Source: Poecilobothrus nobilitatus (Eukaryota; Arthropoda; Insecta; Diptera; Dolichopodidae). From it: a DNA stretch of 64,000 bases. The number at the start of each line of letters is the position of its first letter. Within the stretch, counting starts at the first letter, position 1. The notes under the pieces are model-generated. The model ran no database searches. It saw nothing but the letters and a program-made list of their open reading frames with translations, and had not been told where the DNA came from. A program made the translations under genes and the position numbers. Of the stretch, positions 60,070 through 64,000 are shown piece by piece. The DNA is taken from assembly GCA_947095535.1 (NCBI GenBank), contig OX352773.1, forward strand, positions 73,550,591 through 73,614,590, read 5' to 3'.

Positions 60070-61690
60070 TTTTATTTAGCACCGAATTTCTTGAATGCAT
60101 GGTATAAACTGTTTGAGATTTTATCGTATTAATATACGTGCTGCCGACAAAGAAAACATCTTAAATATCAAATCTTACACGTCTTGAATTTTTAAAAATT
60201 ACTACCCACATTAGTGGTTTAATTATGTAATTCTAACTAAAAGAATATTATGTTATATAATATTAAATGTATGGTTTCCATAAATTTTTTATTTTCTTCT
60301 TTTAAAACGAAATAAAATAAATGTTTCCTTACATACATAATGTTATATTTTTATGTAAGATTTTAAATTTCCTTACATACATAATTTTTATCTACATTGA
60401 CTAAATTCTATTTAATCAATATTATATGTAACACTTAAATTATTTTTATAATGCATAACCATGCATAACTATAATTTTCTGCAAAAAAAAAAAAAAAATT
60501 ATTTGATCATCTAATAGTCGAATGCAACATAATCAAATAAGGAATTTAATCTTATTATTAAGAAACCTCTTTTTTTTTTTAAATTTAAATTAAAAAAAAA
60601 AAAAAAAAAAAAATATTTAGTTTTGATATTATTCCGCAAAATATCAAACAAAATATAAAAGAATCTAAGTTTATTTAAATACACATATAATAAAATTAAA
60701 ATATAAAACTTTAAATCAAACCGCATCAATAACCATTGATTTTTATAATATAGAAACGCGCAAAATAAGATAAAGTAAAATTAAATTTTAGTTTCATTTC
60801 CCGAAGAATTTGATTAATATTTTAAGTATATAATTTTTAGCTACATATTAACTCAACACTTAAATCATTATATTTATCTGACTAAAAATTTTTTTTTTAT
60901 TTTTTTTTTTTTTTCAAAAATATTGTGCAAAATTATATTTGGTAGCTATATCCTATCTATTAAAATTTAAAAAAAAAAAAAACAACAAAGACAAATATTG
61001 TTTTTATTACATAAATTCTTAAAAAAAAAAAAAAGCCATAAAATACTTTGGATGAATTAAAGAGGAAATCAATAAATTCTTTATCAATAGAAATAGAAGA
61101 ATAATACAAAAAAAAAATTATATAGTAAAAAAATAATAATAATATAATAGTTTGCAATTATATTAAATCATTCATTTTAATCATCAATTCTATAATAATC
61201 ATCATTTTATTTGGCATATAAGTGTAAATCATAATTTTAACAATGCCATTAAACTATGAGTAAAGAAAGGTTCTTTAAAAAAAATTATTAGAATTCGATT
61301 TTATTGTAAACAATAAATTATTCATAAATTTATATGAAAATATGAGAAAAAAAAAATAATAAAATTTTTGTATATTATAATATTTTATATGTATTTTATG
61401 TTATTTATTTTACATAAATTTTAATTATACCTATCAATGTTTATTATTTTCATAATATATCTATTTTCAGTCTGTTTTGTGTGTTACGCTAAAATGCTTT
61501 TCTATCTGGCAATTCCTTTTTACCTATAATATATTTTCCTATAAATTACTTAGTATTTATGTGAAATCGAGTTGAAATCGTTTGGAGACATGAACCATAA
61601 CGATTTTGACGTTTGCATAATATTATATTTTACCGTTATGATTTTTTTCACATTCTAAAAATCAAATCTTTATAAAACTACATGTGTTTT
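60070..61690. other. AT-rich low-complexity DNA
   Basis: Poly(A) near 60485 and 60595, and many short TA stretches. No gene seen. Confidence 0.45.
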
Positions 61691-61699
61691 TAATGGTAA

Positions 61700-62035
61700 T
61701 TCATTCAAACAATGCAGGAATATAAAAAACAAAAGATTTTCAAAGAAGCGCATTTTCCAAAAAAAAAAAACAATAAATAAAAACAGTTTAGAATATTGTG
61801 ACTGGCACTAAAAAATTGTTATTTTGTAAAGCAAAATCTGAGATAAAAACATTTGAAATGAGGAGGTTTTTGAACATTGAGCAGATCTAAATCCGTGATA
61901 AGTTTGACTACATAAAAAAGTTGTTCTACAACATCAATATTAATAAAAAAAAAAAAATTATGAAAGTTAGAAAACGCTTGTAGCAGTTTTATAAATAGAA
62001 CGTACGGACAGAGTGAAACTAATAACCTCATTTTT
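61700..62035 (+). repeat. Family C repeat, partial 3' copy
   Basis: AAAGTTGTTCTACAACATCA and CGTACGGACAGAGTGAAACT, with AGAAGCGCATTTTCCAAAA upstream, match parts of 23005..23725. The middle is mostly lost. Confidence 0.6.
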
Positions 62036-62049
62036 TTATTTAAATTTTT

Positions 62050-63250
62050 TTTTTGGAAAATATGCTAAAAATTGGCTATGAAGACCATCAAATTATAATA
62101 TGTTCAAATTCATTTAAAAAAAAAGTAGGTGCGAAGGAACAGTTTTTTCGAGGTATTATAGACAAAAAAAAACTTTGATTCGCTCATATCTTATTCCTCA
62201 TATTATAAAAAAATTTAGAAACTAAAAAATAGACTATCTGAAAATAATATATACATATACAGGTACTAACAATATTACTTGGAAAATTTTAACATGTGTA
62301 ACTTTCAATAAGATTTGAAATTCTTTTCTTGACTTTAGACTCTATATAGACCGCTTCTAATATATACACCTATATGAAGAAGAAAGTTTTTCTGTTTGTT
62401 TGTTCATTTGTTCGTTTATAACTTAAAAAGCTTTCATGTGAGTGAAATGAAATTTTTCAGAAAAACTTTGTTCTGTTAATTAACAGTTTTTTACTTTTTT
62501 TTTTATTGTGCTGTCTAATACGGTTTGCAGAAACATTTTCCCATAATTCCCAGTTATTTTTGTAGAGATGTATCCCACACTATGACAAAGCACAAGCGGC
62601 TTTTCTTTATATGTATGTATAAAACCATTTAACCCAGATTTAATGCAAACATCTTACCCATATTGTTCATCTTTACAGTCAATTTACAAAATTTTGATAT
62701 TGTCAACTATACTTAAATATTTATTTACATATTTTTTCTTTTTCCCAGATTTTAAATAACTGGGCAAAATTTAGGCTCTTGTTCCGTTTAGATTTAGACA
62801 CAATTAGTAAAATTAGTAAAAAATAATCAAATAATATTTTCCTTTTCAAAATTGCAAAAAACTTCTAAATTTCTCAAGGTAACGCCAGTTACGTGTACAT
62901 ATACCTCTCCTCTGCTGTTAAAAATGCGTTAATTCGATAATTTAAATGCGAACTTTCAATGCAACATTACAAAACAACTTTTGAAGGAGTTAAGTTAATT
63001 ATCCAAGTCCCACAAAGTACAAACAATATTATGTGCATATGCAAGTAAATCTTAAACTCTTAAAAATAAACTTAAAATAAAAGAACTAACCTCAATTTTA
63101 ATTATGTACATATTTATATACTTACATACAATAAATAGTTCATATTACACCAAAAACCATTTTAAAACATAATTAGAATTACAAATTTTTCATATTAAAA
63201 TTAAATATATTATTACAATAATATTGCATTTATTTTAATTTATTATAAAT
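62050..63250. other. AT-rich DNA with one repeat motif
   Basis: 62375..62470 carries GAAAGTTTTTCTGTTTGTTT and TTCGTTTATAACTTAAAAAG, the kind of block found in widespread insect interspersed repeats. Otherwise no gene seen. Confidence 0.4.
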
Positions 63251-63283
63251 AATAAATAAAAATTTTTTTTTTTATAATTTCAG

Positions 63284-63501
63284 CTTCTTACTAAAAACAA
63301 AACCAAATTATTGAATGAAAATATTGAAACAACAATAAAAACTAAAAAACCAAAAAAAAACATGGCAGATCGAATAATGACAACAACTGTAAAAACAATT
63401 GCTAATCATTTAATTCTAGTAACTGAAAATTCAAAAGAATCGTTTACAACTGATGATGATTCAAATGGTGTTGATATTGATGTTGGTGATGAAATATCTC
63501 A
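63284..63501 (+). CDS. Putative internal exon of an unidentified gene
   Basis: A poly(T)/AG acceptor (TTTTATAATTTCAG, ending 63283) opens a frame that stays free of stops to a donor at CTCA|GTATGT (63502). It encodes 72 residues plus two bases (phase 2). The reading starts LLTKNKTKLLNENIETTIKT, continues with MADRIMTTTVKTIANHLILV, and ends in an acidic stretch with DDDSN and DIDVGDEIS. An ATG in a strong context (aaacATGg, near 63361) could be a start if this is the first coding exon. Composition is less A/T-extreme at third positions than random sequence here. I do not recognise the protein. No neighbouring exon was found in the window; the next would lie beyond 64000. Confidence 0.5.
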
Positions 63502-64000
63502 GTATGTTAAAAAAAAAAAATTATTAATATTAAATATTAAAATTTCATAATTAACTTTCTATATAATTGAAATTTAAAACTATACATTAAAAATATAACA
63601 TTTAAAATATGTTTTTAGTACTAGAAAAAAAAAAAAAAAACATTAAACATTTTCTTTAACATTTTTAAACTTCTGGAATATGGGAATAAATACAATATTT
63701 GGCATTGAAATTATTGTCAATTTATAAATACATATACATACATATGTATGTCATATTATATTACAAATGAACATTGTCATAATATGTGCATATATTTAGG
63801 ACCGGATTAAGACCCATCGATGCCCTAAGCACTTAAAAAAAAAAAATAATTTAACAAAATTTTATATTAACCATCGTGAACACACTCTTGAAATTTAGCA
63901 ATGAAAAATTATTGACAGCATATTTTTGACACTAATCGCGAAATGCCGTCTAAAAAAAAAATATACCAAATTTTCGGAAAATTTCCATGTATATTTATAT
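63502..64000. other. AT-rich DNA, presumed intron
   Basis: It follows the putative exon donor. No further exon seen before the window ends. Confidence 0.35.

Noticed and set aside
60511..61157. Phe/Ile/Tyr-rich minus-strand ORFs resembling membrane proteins
   Set aside because: They are produced by poly(A) and TA-rich sequence and lack family motifs and splice structure. The receptor genes here show clear motifs that these do not.

Overview
The window is a very AT-rich piece of an animal nuclear genome, most likely an insect. It has introns with GTAAGT donors and pyrimidine/AG acceptors, insect-type gustatory receptors, tRNA-derived SINEs, Penelope and LINE retroelement fossils, inverted-repeat DNA elements, and many long A/T runs and (TA)n tracts. 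The receptors have N-termini and last-exon layouts resembling the Gr22/Gr59-type receptors of flies, so a dipteran is my best guess. That is inference from family resemblance; a parasitoid wasp with an AT-rich genome is not excluded.

Genes. Only two protein genes can be supported well, both + strand and tandem. The first gustatory receptor (exons 4678..5724 and 6083..6247) is intact except for one in-frame TGA at 5098..5100. The second (exons 9663..10748 and 14058..14225) is fully open and encodes 417 residues across a 3.3-kb intron filled with repeats. Both have a phase-0 final intron and end in a tyrosine/QF motif of the last membrane helix. They are paralogous seven-transmembrane taste receptors that would sit in the membrane of sensory neurons. 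A U6 snRNA-like sequence lies at 59425..59531, and an exon-like open segment with splice signals at 63284..63501 may belong to a gene running off the right edge. Weaker coding candidates are at 4032..4120, 16005..16446, 30170..30286 and 50290..50656 (minus).

Layout. 1..3.4 kb: Penelope-like element with inverted terminal repeats, broken by a SINE. 3.4..14.3 kb: the receptor pair, with a LINE fragment, a foldback element, a Glu-tRNA-like SINE and minisatellites between them. 14.3..29.2 kb: dispersed repeats, two foldback elements and one long-TIR element. 29..38 kb: two adjacent foldback elements, two SINE copies and low-complexity DNA. 38..64 kb: mostly AT-rich DNA with scattered repeat copies, a LINE 3' end at 51.7..52.6 kb, the U6-like sequence and the last exon-like segment.

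The most unusual signal is a set of foldback elements. Each has long inverted termini built from short subrepeats. At least four (25881..26521, 31446..32273, 32604..33484, 56079..56490) enclose the same noncoding minisatellite core although their termini differ. Two carry perfect 9-bp target-site duplications, as expected for Foldback/Mutator-type transposition. A second notable point is the single TGA in an otherwise intact receptor, which could be a young pseudogene or a readthrough gene.
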